64,000 nucleotides of DNA from Gigaspora margarita. Lineage: Eukaryota; Glomeromycota; Glomeromycetes; Diversisporales; Gigasporaceae. The first letter of the stretch is position 1; each line of letters opens with the position of its first letter. Shown here piece by piece: positions 24,408 through 36,522 of this stretch. The notes beneath the pieces were generated by a model. That model saw only the letters and a program-made list of their open reading frames with translations. It had not been told where the DNA came from and made no database searches. Both the position numbers and the translations under genes were made by a program. The stretch covers positions 561,124 to 625,123 of the forward strand of contig WTPW01000158.1 of the NCBI GenBank assembly GCA_009809945.1. The letters run 5' to 3'.

Positions 24408-24493
24408 TGGTGAATAGCGGTAATTTGGCAAATGAGCACGTGTCGCTCAGCGGCACATATAGCCAATTATTTGCCAAATTACCGTATTCGCCA
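24408..24493. repeat. Short palindrome
   Basis: GGTGAATAGCGGTAATTTGG and onward pairs with CCAAATTACCGTATTCGCC. The loop contains GAGCACGTGTCGCTC. It is probably a small MITE or a solo hairpin. Confidence 0.7.
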
Positions 24494-26563
24494 TCGGCTA
24501 AGTTTTAATTTGAATAAACATGTTTACATCGTAATACATGAAAAAAAAATAACAAGAAGAAATTATTTTATGATATATGAGTTTGCCGGATAAGACCGAC
24601 CATTTATTGCGATTTGTAAATGCATGTGCTGGCTCAAAAAAAAAAAAAAAGAACTTCTACGTACTTACGTATATTAATTTCTCAAGACATATTTTGGCTA
24701 AACTATTTTTAAGATATGTTTACGCCATTGTATGTAATTTTGGATAGACTAACGAAATTTTTTAGGGAGATATTTACCTAATGAAATTAGTTTCACAATT
24801 TCGCCAATTCAACACCAGTTCCAACAATAGTGTGAAACTACTTACCGCACTAATTACCGCACTAATTTCATCAACATCTTTACAGTTTTACCTGTTACCA
24901 AAGCCTTGACAAGCCAGCCCACATTAGGTTAGTGTGTAATCCTGTTATCATGTAATCTGTACGTATTATGGCACACTTAAGGTTGCACATAAAAAAAGCG
25001 TATTTATTTACAAGTTTGGCATAATAAAAGAACGTTTTTTGCTGTCAAAAAAAGTCGAATTAAAAATAGCTTCGAAATTTTACTTGTATTTTTTTCCTTT
25101 TTTGTAATTGGTACTTTGTAAAAAAGATGCAACAAATTTTTTAAGTAGTTCCCATGAAGTTCTCATTCAAAGATCGTCACAACATTTGCTAAGTACTGAA
25201 GTATACTCTTTCTTAGCAAGATCTACCCTTACGAATTAGTTCCTGGTGTTTTTTTTATATACTCCTATTCTTTTAACGTATACTTTGTATACTATATACA
25301 GTATTCTTCATCAGATTCAGATTTTGAGTAGAGTATTAATCCATTATGGTTTGTGATATATATCGTACCGCAGTCGACTGCCCTGATTCAGAATCAGGAT
25401 ACTCGGCTTTGAGCGGGGTACCCAGCTTGAGAATTAGTAAGGTTAGGGCAAGGACGATGATTTTATGCTGCAATAAATCATCGATATGCATGCAACGAAA
25501 GTAAATTATGTGGTTTAAAGTGTACTTAATTATGTATACTTATATCTTGCTATCTTGCTCATAAAATGCATTATTCACCTTTCGGAATCTTTCGGAATTT
25601 ACCTCCAATTTTTTATCCTTGTCGCAATTTACGTTGTTTGATTTTTATTCGGAGCCTTTCGGAACTGTGCTTAAAATGCTAATTATGCGAAAGTTACTTA
25701 ATAACAACGTACTTTATGCAGCATATGCGGTAAATATAACCTATTATTGTATGCGATTTATGCAATTTGCACAAAATCACTGTGCCTGAGTAGGGCTAGC
25801 ATATTAGTTTAATTATAGTTTTTACAGGATTGTATTTTGATATTAAAATTTGAATTCCCAATTCTAGATTATATGTAGAGTAGGATAGCTATACTAAGAG
25901 TGTTCTCAAATGCCTCATTCAATGGATCAGAGATAAGTTTTTGATTAGCCAAAATTGAATTATCTAACCAAGTGAGTGGCCGTTTAATGAATAAAATCTG
26001 GAGGTTCTTTTTTCATAGAGTTTCTCTTATTAGCTAAAATTAAAATCCGCATTTCTCACAATGAATTTAATCAATTAATCGCAACGATTTGAGCATCCAT
26101 CGATCACTAGCTAATCACATAGAGGGATCTACTTGAGAACATTCTGGGTCTAAAAATAATATTTGTCAGCTCCCTATTCACAAAACGGTTAACGAGAATA
26201 AAATACAGTGCAATGCAAATATTCGTAAACATGAATGCTTATTGATTAATAAGTAATTTCATATTCGCTTTGATTAGATTAATGCGAAATTAAATTACAA
26301 AATAATAGTGTTTCAGAATTAAAGCATTGAGGAATCTATTAAATAAAATGGTGATATATTTTTTGTTAAAAAATTATATTTTAATAAAAGTTTCATTTCA
26401 TAAAGCGCGAATTACCAAACTCAATTCTAAACCTCTCTGAAATATGTTAATTTTGAAACACCCAAATAGCAACATTCGCGAACTTGAATATCAATATCAT
26501 TTTAAACAATTTATTAATAAACTAACTTTATGCGTGCCCTGTACCCGTTTTAAAATATGTTAA
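24494..26563. other. No gene seen
   Basis: No supported ORF. A weak inverted pair, GAGTGTTCTCAA (25899) with TTGAGAACATTC (26136), may mark a degraded element, but no flanking duplication was found. Confidence 0.4.
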
Positions 26564-26566
26564 TTA

Positions 26567-26759
26567 CGGCTGATTTCATAAATTTTGGGACATCTAAAAT
26601 TTTGCTGATGATAATTTCGGCCAAATTCAATGTTATTGATTTCGACAAATATGTTGTACTTGTATAACACAAAGAACACCGAAATTAATAACTTATCGAA
26701 TTGGCCGAAATTATCTTCGGCAAATTTTTTTGGTGTCGCAAGATTTATGAAAACATCTG
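26567..26759. mobile_element. TA-flanked palindromic MITE, 193 bp
   Basis: CGGCTGATTTCATAAATTTT pairs imperfectly with the end ATTTATGAAAACATCTG, and GAATTTGGCCGAAATTAT-type arms pair internally. TA dinucleotides flank it (26565-26566 and 26760-26761), as expected for Tc1/mariner-type MITEs. Confidence 0.65.
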
Positions 26760-27383
26760 TAAAACAATTATATTAATGCAAAATTAATATACTACATAAA
26801 ATATGCAGTATATATTTCAAAGTCGAATAGCTTATTTTTAAATATATACATCGATTAATAAGCTACCTTTATACACATTAACTCATCATAATAATTAATT
26901 AAGCATATAAATTTTAGTTCACTAATACGTATCCGCAAAATTATGTTAGTAAAAGAACTACAGTATTATAATCATTAAATTACTTAAATTACAGCCATTA
27001 TCATAAATTCTGAGACGACTAATAATTTTCTCGTTTCCCGGAATTTTTTCTGTTTTGTATGGTAAATTACCTAATTCTCCTGAAACTAATTGTCTCCGGA
27101 TTGAATGTCCGAAAATAGCGATGTAGTTTCTGGTGAGTTAGGTACTTTAAAATACTTATTTAATATTAAAGTACCACAAAACTATTTTGTCGATTAGATT
27201 AAACCCTTATAGAGTATTTGCTTACCACTATATACAAGTCTAAGAAAAATTACACCAATTTTAATAGTCTATTCTGAATCCAAATTAAAAATTACCAATA
27301 AGATTATTGTGTTGCTACCAATTTCTTAGAAATTAAATTTAGAAAAAATTAAACAATATTATTTGAACTATTATATTTATATA

Positions 27384-27501
27384 CCCGTATTGTCGCGAAA
27401 TAACGGGCATGGGCGTTATTTAGAGGTTTGACCCGAATTAAGCTTAATTTAGGCCGAAATTTGTAATTTCACCCCTGCGCGTTATTTCGCGACAATACGG
27501 G
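27384..27501. mobile_element. 118-bp TA-flanked MITE with GC-rich TIRs
   Basis: CCCGTATTGTCGCGAAATAA and the inverse form a perfect TIR of about 22 bp. TA occurs directly outside on both sides (27382-27383 and 27502-27503). Its CGCG-containing ends stand out against the AT-rich background. Confidence 0.8.
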
Positions 27502-27941
27502 TATTCCCTTTTTACAAATCTATTAATCTAACTCAGGTTACAGCGTCTTGATATTACTTGTCTAGAAATATATTTAACTTCATTTAAATTCTTCAGAATG
27601 TCTGCCTTATTTCTTACCACTTGCTCTATAATTTCCATACTATTTTTTTCCTATTACACTCAATTATAATAGTATAGATAAAAAAAAAATAAAAAAAAAT
27701 AAAATATAAATAGTGAAATTTATAATACTTATCTTCATTTCCCTAAAAATGTATCTTTTTAAATTTTATTCTAAAATAAATTAAGAATTTAAAGTACCAT
27801 ACCAGCACTACACAGTAACTGAAGACAACTTATATAAGATTAACTATCATAACTTTTTAGAGTCTTAAATGAGAGAGAAACTAAAGTGATCCAGTTTATT
27901 TTTTATAATAATCTTCTTTTTGAACATTTAGGATTCTTCTA

Positions 27942-28622
27942 CAGTTTGACCTCTCTATAGTTACACCCCATATAGTCACACCACTATATAAGCACCAAAT
28001 TTTGTACAACATACTTAAATATAGTAAAAAAACCTCATTATAGTCATAATTCACTTATAATCACTATCACCAAAACTTTTAATTTTTTATAATAATAAAC
28101 CCTCGTTATAATCACAATTTCGACTAAATATGATTATAAAATCTGATCGTATTTAAAATTTTTATTAAAAATTCTTAAAGGTTTGACAGCAAATAACTTT
28201 TATTGCAGTGGCCCGATTTGGATGAAACGACCACCAAAAGTTCGTCTTAATGAGTCGATTCTAATGAGCCCAAGATCGTTAAAATCCAATCACAAGCCCC
28301 TGAGATCATTATGGGAATAAATTTAAACATCTGAGTAAAAATCCTTAATGTTCTTAGCATTTTGTAATTAGATTTGGACGATTTTAGACTCTTTAGAATT
28401 CTCATTGAGTCAAACACTCTGGTAGTCATTTTATCCAAAATGCGCCACTGGATCAAAAGGTATTAACTATTAAACATTTTATATTTTTTAATAATTTGCG
28501 CAAATATATTACTTACTGGCCTTGTCACGTGACATGACAAGGTATTGTATTTATAATCACACCTCTATACAATCACCAAAATAGGGCACGACGGACTTGG
28601 TGATTATAGAGAGGTCATACTG
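27942..28622. mobile_element. Tc1/mariner-like non-autonomous element, 681 bp
   Basis: The ends CAGTTTGACCTCTCTATAGT and the inverse (CAGTATGACCTCTCTATAAT read inward) are flanked by TA (27940-27941, 28623-28624). Inside, TATAGTCAC-type words repeat. The small minus-strand open frame at 28247-28456 has no transposase motif and is not called. The CAGT terminus and TA target are typical of Tc1/mariner. Confidence 0.8.
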
Positions 28623-29056
28623 TACCTATTAATGATTTGTTATATATTATTATTAGCTTTTGATTAGTAAGAGTATCAAGAATTATACTTATACCTGTGA
28701 TATATATCAAAAAACAAGAAACTCAATATACATAACCCCTATACCCCATTAACATTAGTATGCCTTTTCTATGACTACTGGAAGTAAATAATATATTGTT
28801 ATAACTATCAAATACTTCATAAAATAGTCAGAAGCTTGTACCTTAGATACAGTAAATGCTGATAGTATTTTAATTTGTTACAATAGCAGCTCTAAAGAAA
28901 ATTGCCAAATCAGAGTACAATTTTTGTAATAAATTTATCAAAGACCTATTATAAAATTGAGTATTATATACTATACTTCTATAATATATTACTTACAAAC
29001 TAATAGGATAGTTGAATATTTTAACTGAACTCTTTGTAGAATTCTTAATAAATGTT

Positions 29057-29857
29057 GGAGATGATGCTGAAATCAGATGATGCTGAAATCCACGTGATCG
29101 CTATATCATCAGATTTTCTAAAATTTCTGAAAATCATGTAAACAATCGATCTACACTACATAATCAAAACAATCGAATAGGATCGGTAAGAGTGAGGTTA
29201 ATTCAATATATTCCTATATACTGCATAAAATCGTATTCTTGACATCTATATATAAAAGTCTTTCTAACTGTATCAAAACAGTGACCCTAACCCTAAACAT
29301 AAGGCAAATTTTTTTTAGTAGTTTTATAGATGCTTTTTGCCTCATAGTTAGAGTTAGGGTTAGGGTCACTTTTTGATACAGTTAAAAGATCTTTTATATA
29401 TAGATATCAAGAATGCGATTTATGCAGTATATAGACATTAGAGTTCCTTAAATTCAAATCAAATCAAATATTGGGTCAATTTGAATTTGATCAAATCAAA
29501 TTGACCCTGATTTGAATTTGATTTGATTCAAATATTTGGATTTGAATTTGATTTGAATTTGAATTTTTAATAGTAATTTTCAAATCAAATCAAATATTTG
29601 TCAAATCAAATCAAATTTGGACAGATTTGAATTTGATCAAATCAAATATAGTCAAATTTGAATTTGAATTTGATCAAATATTTGATTCAAATATTTGAAG
29701 ATCAAATCAAATTGCGGAACTCTAATAGACATATTGACTAGTTATAGCATTCAATGTAGTATAGATTGATTGTTTACATGATTTTTGGAAATTTTAGGAA
29801 ATCTGATGATACAAAGATCACGTGAATTTTAGCATTATCTGATTTCAGCATAATCCC
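29057..29857. repeat. Foldback element with telomere-like repeats in its loop
   Basis: The outer arms pair (GATGCTGAAATCAGAT near 29066 with ATCTGATTTCAGCAT near 29837, and CATGTAAACAATCGATC with the inverse near 29768). So do the inner arms (TGTATCAAAACAGTGACCC near 29271 with GGGTCACTTTTTGATACAG near 29362). The centre holds CCCTAACCCTAAA on one side and TTAGGGTTAGGG on the other. Removing the 286-bp MITE at 29439-29724 and one copy of its 8-bp duplication re-centres the palindrome, which shows the MITE came later. Confidence 0.75.
29439..29724. mobile_element. hAT-like MITE made of AAATC/TTTGAATT repeats, 286 bp
   Basis: The ends TAGAGTTCC and GGAACTCTA are perfect inverse copies. The 8-bp duplication ATAGACAT flanks it (29431-29438, 29725-29732). 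The interior is almost entirely short repeats such as TTTGATTTGAATTTG and the inverse. The same type of element is at 57710-57930. Confidence 0.9.
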
Positions 29858-30981
29858 TGACAATAAATATATAAATTATTTTGGAAAGAGTAGAATAAGT
29901 ATATTGCTCCAGCCTTTTTTGTTATTAACTTACTCCCTATCTGCTATAGTGTTACTGGATATAACCTTTTTTTTAATATATAAGTAAAATGCTTCTATTT
30001 ATCAACTAGCTTTACAACTTACTAGATTAGGTCTAAGACTAAGAAATACTACAAAATCAAATATTAAGAAGAGTAAAAAAATTATTTAAAGAAGTTACAA
30101 ATGACAACAAATAACTAATAAAATAAGAAAAAAACAAGAAAAGCAAAAAGATTATGCAAAAAAAATATAATTGAAATATATAAGATAGAATCATATTCTT
30201 TTATATAGGTCTAATTTTGAAATATTGTACATTGTAAAATTGGACCCCAAAGTATTATTACAATATATTAGTGCAGTAATAGACCAGATTTTGTATATGA
30301 TCTTGTCTGCACCTATATTTAGATTAAATGATTACCTTATTTTTTATTTTTTTTTGATGATCATGTCATACTTTATTTAAAAGAATATAGCTACATATGC
30401 AAATACTAGTCTAATTCCGATGCTAAGCATCTTGCAATTAAAGTACGGCTCACCCGGTTACCATAGGCACCTATGTGCTACCTGCCAAAGTAGAATTCGT
30501 CTCCCTAACTAACATAGGTGCAATTACCTAATTAGTCATATCACTGACACTGTTCTACATCTGGTCATGATCAAATTAACTAGGTTCCACCAACTCCTTA
30601 TACCTGTATTTATCCATTTTTCGATTTCATCTACTACTATTTTCTACATTCCTCCCATTCTTTTTTAACTCTCAAAATTTTCACTTTATAATTCCTTCTT
30701 TTCTTGATCAGGAATGTTGACATCCCTGGGTAGTTCTCTTCTTTAGTCAACCCTTTTGTTCTTTTTTCTTTTTTGTCAATTCCACTAGAACCTTTAACTG
30801 AGCCTCGTATAGCATCTTATTTTGTCTTTGCTAATATGCTGATAGCTTTCTTCTATTTGATTATCTTTTCATATCTGTTCTTCCATATTGTCTCCTGGAA
30901 CAAATCCATCCATTTTTCTAGCCAGGAGGCTAAAATTGAGTTGATTGATTTTTGCCTAATTGGAAAACAATCTAGGGCTAA

Positions 30982-31224
30982 TCATACAGTAAGCGAGATT
31001 ATCCCTCTAGCTAGCTTCTCTGTTCTCTCATATGCAGAAGTACCATTGACTAATAATATAGAGGTTAATTGTTCAGCGCAGATTTCAGCTTTCTCTTCTA
31101 TATTTAGCAAGAACCATATTTCTTTGATGATATCTTCTTCTTTTACTTTCCATATCTCATCATCACATTTACAACAGGTTAAGTGTTTGAAAGATTCTTC
31201 TTCCATGTTACATCTAGGGCACAT
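30982..31224 (-). pseudogene. LINE C-terminal Cys/His knuckle segment
   Basis: MCPRCNMEEESFKHLTCCKC gives a C-x2-C-x8-H-x3/4-C arrangement, common at the C-terminus of RNase H-bearing LINE polyproteins. The overlapping plus-strand frame is its shadow. Confidence 0.7.
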
Positions 31225-31379
31225 GAACTCTTTGTATAGTATGTAGAGATCTCTTTTTCACTTTTGTAATGTCAGAAGAAGGCGGTTTACAGCTTTAAAT
31301 CTAAAGGACCATTTTTTATTGTTTTAAAGCAGAAGGCTCTGAACTTTCTTGTTGCACACCAAATATTCTTGAAGGCCTT

Positions 31380-32120
31380 CTAGTCTTTTTTCTGGTCTCT
31401 TTTTTGGTGGGTAGCATCTTTTCTGTGTCTAATAAAAGTCCATTCCGCCTTATAAAATATGCTAGTCCATTCCTTGACAAATTGTCTAACTGGAATTTCA
31501 ATACTGTGATTAAGCCATAATGGTTGAAAGATCCTTGCTATTGAGCCTTCTTTGGAGAGTGATGTAATTTCTGTATCACTTCTTCCTTCTTTGGTGATGA
31601 TATCTGCTCTTTTGTTTAGGAGATCTCTGGAATGAGCTTTGACTTTAATAACCTCTACCTTCAGGTCTTTTGTTTTAATATTGTCCCTTATTTTTCCAAC
31701 TATACCTCCATTTTTAACCTTGAACCACTTATGGAAGGATTTCTTTCTTTCTAGATTTACAATTATTTGTACTGCTACTTGACTGTCCGTGTAGATATTT
31801 ACTTTGCTTCCTTGAGGCGTAACTAATAAAGCTATTAGAATTGCTGCCAGTTCAACTCTTGTCAATAAGAACTATCCCATTAGTTTTCCTTTAATCTCAT
31901 GTACTATTCTACTATTACTATCTATTTGTACTGTACCGTACCCTCCACTAAGTCCTTCTTCTAAACCTCCCCCGAGTGAGCCATCTGTATAGAATGATAT
32001 ATCTTTTAGAGCTATATTTTTGAGTAAGATATTATTAATTTCTTTTCTTTTTTGTGGGTTAAGGACCATTTTGTATATTATTTCCTCCTCTAAGCTCCTT
32101 ATTTCTATATAGTTTCGCAT
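31380..32120 (-). pseudogene. LINE RNase H domain
   Basis: Two overlapping blocks carry the RNase H residues: YTDGSLGGGLEEG (first Asp), RVELAAILIALL (Glu), VNIYTDSQVAVQ (Asp) and VKAHSRDLLNKRADIITKEG (final His/Asn/Asp region). The catalytic set looks complete despite a frameshift near 31866. The domain follows the reverse transcriptase, as in LINE clades that encode RNase H. Confidence 0.85.
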
Positions 32121-32599
32121 TACGGTCTCTTGTTCTCGTGTTAATATCTCACTTCTGATTTGAGTTACATTTTCAAGCTTCTTTTTCCTATTAAAAGATC
32201 CCAGCCTTCAGGTCTATGTTTTATCCAAGAACTGATATTCTGTACATTTTTAGTATTCAACCTCAGAGTGCCATTGGTATCTTTTCTATATATTCATACT
32301 CAGTTAGTGCTACTAGTATTTCTGGGCATGTTTTCTTTGTTTTCCTCTTTATTCTGCTATATCTAGGACAGCACAATTGTCCTTTTTTTCTTTCTACTCT
32401 TCCTAGTACTATCTGGTTGGATTCTCTGATATGGCTGAGGACCCATTCTTTTCTGCTTCTTTTTTTTGTAATAGGGCATTTCTTTTCTATTATTTGATTC
32501 TGGATCCTACTAGTATTTGCATATTGAGCTAAAACTTTTCTTGTTAAGGGGTCTTCTATGACTAAAGCTTCCAACCTTTTGAACCAAATAGGAATTCAG

Positions 32600-34400
32600 C
32601 CTTTGGGATTGAGATTTCTTATTTTCTTTAGTTGATGCCATGTCAACAGGGTAGAGTCATCGCCTATGATAATCTGTTCTAGTGACCAAATTTCTAGGTT
32701 TCTTAGCTCTTCAAATTACCATTCCAACTATTCTCTCTTAGCAGAGATTTTATTTCCTTTTTTTTTGTCCCAATCTTTCAATATTTTCTAGTCCATTTCT
32801 ACTAGACTGCTATGTACTAATATTTTAATTTGTTTGCTTCCAACAATATTGATGTATTTAGATTGCATAACCAATTTAGACATGCTATCTCTTTTTCTTC
32901 TAACTGACATATGGGATCTGCTGATACAAGGTCAAGTTGTGCTCCTATTAATCTTAGTCTTGTTATATCACCTGCTAGCCCTAAGCTGTTTAGTCTTACG
33001 AACTACTCAGATATCATGTACTCGAGGTGTCTTTGCCAGAGCAATTTGGCTCTCATAATAATGTTGTGAAAGATGTGTGCATGGGCTGTTGATCTATTTG
33101 CACCTGCCTTCCACTTGATTACCTGTATCATAGGGCTTTGGATTAAATCATACTTTTTTTTGGACAGCATGTGAATGTTTAGTCTATATTCTAATCGCGG
33201 AAAAAGGATTTTGTTATTGATATATTTAGCCTATTCAACTGATATACTCTTCCCTTTGATCAGGTTCACTAGTCCTGAGAATTCTTTTCTTAATCTGGTT
33301 TTACATATTTTTCTGGCCCCTAAGGGGGGTATCCAGATTCCCAAGTACCTGGTCATTTCCTTAGCTCCTTTTGCTACTATGTCACTCTTTTCTTTCTGCA
33401 GGTGGATCTTTTTAGAATAGTTTGAGTTTTTTGTATTAAATGAGATGAGTTATGTTTTTCTCATATTTAGTGTAATACTGTTAATATCAAAAAATTTCTC
33501 AGCAATGCCCACTATCTTCTGGAGATCATTTTGAGAATCAGCGAGAAGGACTGTGTTGTCTGTGTAGGATATACAGGCCCTGTAACTTTTCTGTCTTGGG
33601 TTACATTCTGTAAAGGGTTTATTGGCCATTGCACCTTTAGGACTGCTCCTAGTCCTGTTTGTTATAAATAACATAGCAGGGGGTCAAAATAGATTCTCCA
33701 AAGTAGAGGGACACTACTTCTCTCTGATCAATTCCTTCGGTAGCTTGGAGGCTCTCAGTGAGCCCATGCTTGGTTATAATTTTGATATGTCTATTCCTAA
33801 ACAGGTTTATAAGAAGCCTAATTAGATGTGTAGGCATTTTAATTCTTAAGAGTGCTACTTCCAATCCTTTGAGAAAAACACTATCGAATGCCTTTTTGAT
33901 GTCCAAGAACAATGACCAAAGTTCCTAGTTACTCTCCTGGGCTCCTGAATGGGGTCTAAGGTGTTTTCTCTATTTAGACCTGCAAAGTTTGGTCCTTTTA
34001 AGATTCTATGTTCAATTATAATTTTACTTATCCTTTTTTGGAGAATTCTAAAATAACACTTTTGCACTATTTCTAATAGCATAATCAGACGCATACTCTG
34101 CAAAGTAAGATCCTACTCTGCCAACTTGGAGATTGGAAAAATTATTCTGATCTTCTATTTTCTTGGATATATCCCTTCTCTTGTGATCTCGTTGAACATA
34201 TCTAGCAAATATTGCTTCATTGTTTTTCTGATTGCCTTAGAAGTGTATACCCAATTCTGGAGAGTCCTGGAGCTGATGAATTTTTGGTTTGTACTATAAT
34301 TTCCTCCCAATTCTCAATTGTGATCTCTCTGTGTACAGGGGTGTACCAACTAGTGTTTAAAATAGAAATTTTAATTTACTGGTACATGTACCTGTAATAT
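32600..34400 (-). pseudogene. LINE reverse transcriptase domain, decayed
   Basis: Fragments in order: APGLSRIGYTLL (about 34245), VQKCYFRILQKRISKIIIEH (about 34060), the motif A block LDIKKAFDSVFLKGLE (about 33890) with its catalytic Asp, a motif B-like GIDQREVVSLYFG (about 33710), and motif C read as ISYTDNTVLLADSQ (about 33550). Motif C should be Y/F-x-D-D. The second Asp is Asn here, so catalysis is lost. The MITE at 34351-34605 interrupts the upstream part. Confidence 0.85.
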
Positions 34401-34605
34401 AAAAAAATACCAGTTCAAAAAAAAAAAATTTGCATTAGTAGAAAATGATCATCAGATCATTGGGGGCACATAGATGCATGCACCGGTTACTTCAAAAAAT
34501 TCCAGATCATGCACCATTTGTTGCACTGGCCCAATTTTAAAATACCGGTATATGCAATATAAAAAACGGTAAATCTGAATTTTTATCATGCTATTTTATA
34601 CACTG
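34351..34605. mobile_element. hAT-like MITE, 255 bp, in the LINE
   Basis: The ends TAGTGTTTAAAATAG and CTATTTTATACACTG are inverted with two mismatches. GTACCAAC is duplicated at 34343-34350 and 34606-34613. Across the junction the LINE reading frame resumes (SWYTPVHREIT), confirming the boundaries. The interior has no ORF. Confidence 0.88.
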
Positions 34606-35479
34606 GTACCAACTCTCCTTGATCCAGTCTTTGGATTTGTATTCTTCCTGCCAGTTTGTATTTGCTTCAACAGTAGATCTCTTGTTTGCATTATATTGAT
34701 TATTGGAGTAATCTTTTACCTCCTTCTTAACTTCGTCTGGTTCATATATCATGTGATTCTGACTTGTTAGTCTTACTGTTTGATCATTACCATCTATGTG
34801 TTTAACTCTTTCATTCTGTATTCTTTCCCATGGTCTTTCTAGAAGACTATTTGTATATGTCTTTTCTCTTTGCCAGTCATGCCATACCTTTTCTCTACGT
34901 AGCCTCTAATTTCTTGTTCTTTGGCTCTTCGAAGCTTTGTTATTATCTTTTTTCTAGGATCTTGATCCATGCCTTAGTTTCATCTACCCACTTATTTGAC
35001 CAGTGGCTTTCTAGCTTCAGAATTGTTGCTTCGTTGTAGTTGTTGGCCCTAGATATAAGTCTGTTTTCTTATATAGCTTCCTGTATATCAATTTTTTTTA
35101 CCTATGTTCTGTGTTGCTCTTCTTACAAGTTTTCGTAGGGCCTTTACCCATCTGTATCTGGGGTTCTATATTACTACTTTTTTCTTTTCTTCTGTTGTAT
35201 TTTTGATCTTTTTTCAAGGTATAGTGTTACTTGCCGCCTTGTTAATCCATTCTACTATATTCTCCTAGTAGGTATTTATTTTCGCTTCCCTGGATATCTC
35301 TATATCATCTGTATGAGCTTCCTTCTTTGACTTATTACTACTTTCCTTCATATAGCACTCAGATAACCTCTCAAAATTTTTTCAATCTTCTTTGCTCGCT
35401 TTATCGTACATATATATCTTTTTTTCCTGTGTGTTCACATTGTTAATGCTATTTCTAGGTTTTGTTCCTGGGTTTGGTA

Positions 35480-36201
35480 AAAATGTCTACCCAAATCAAT
35501 TGGTGGTCACTTCCAGTACAAAGCTCCATCTTCTCACTGTCGCTATTACAGACAAGGCTTTTTAGATCATTGTCTACCCAAATATAGTTTATTCTAGAGC
35601 TTGATTTTCTATTTGTTCAAGTAAAGTTTGTAGTAAGAGGATTGATTATCCTGTAGATATCAGCGAAGCCAATTCTTTTAAGCTATTTACTAAGAGAGGA
35701 ATTCGTGTATCTTTCTGTATTGTTCTTATCTAATAGGTCTTATTGGTTCTCTCTTGTATTAAGATTCTCTTCTATTATTATTCTAGTATTGAGACTTTTT
35801 TTACAATGCTTGAGTATAATTCTTTACTGTATTTCTCTTTGTACCTCAGGGTCATTAGAAGGCATGTAAATGATCCAGATAATAAGTTTTATGCCTTTAA
35901 AACAAAAGACACATCTTAGCGTATATGTGTTGGGTGTGCTAAATTCAGATAAGTGTTTGTGCCAATTTTTATGAATGAGAATTGCAACCCCTGAGCCTTT
36001 CTTTTTTGTAATTACTTTGCGAGTGCAATATATTCTGTAGTGTTTAAGGTCTATTTTATTATAAGAAAGCTTTTTGTCCCTCAAGTTAGTTTCAGACATT
36101 TCTATTATATCGTAGTTCTCACGGTATCCAAAGTCTATTAATTCCTGTAATTTATATATATTGTCTCTAAGTCCATTAATATTATAAAACCCTAACTTCA
36201 A
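35480..36201 (-). pseudogene. LINE endonuclease (EEP family) domain
   Basis: The open block at 36201-35824 begins MKLGFYNINGLRDNIYKLQE, followed by SETNL with the catalytic Glu, GSGVAILI and IYMPSND. After frameshifts, the final motif GSDHQLIWVDIF is readable at about 35495-35515. These are the hallmarks of the apurinic-like endonuclease that nicks target DNA for target-primed reverse transcription. The domain is broken and not expected to be active. Confidence 0.85.
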
Positions 36202-36522
36202 AAAGTTCCTATTAATTTCCTCTAACTCTTTCTTGAGTTGCTGTAGTGACCTTTCACTCCGAGCAGCAGTTAATTCAACTGGGGCGCCTGTTAGGATCAG
36301 TTGGGAGGCGTTACCTCCCTTTCTGATTCAATTCAGTCTATACGAGCTATTAATCTCTCTGGAATGTCACTTTTCGTTTTGAGTATAGATTTAATGTGAG
36401 GTCTAGGTGCGAAGAGTTTCTCTTGTTTTCTTTTCTTCAGTTTTTCTTTGGAGGTCTTTTTCATCACCTATACTTGGATATTTGCCTTTTCTGTCTTGTA
36501 AGTATATGATTGAAGTATTTCT

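Noticed and set aside
25896-26150. hAT-like element with GAGTGTTCTCAA ends
   Set aside because: Short inverted ends only; no 8-bp or other duplication could be found.
30773-31246. 157-codon plus-strand ORF
   Set aside because: It is the shadow of the LINE C-terminal region read in the opposite direction.
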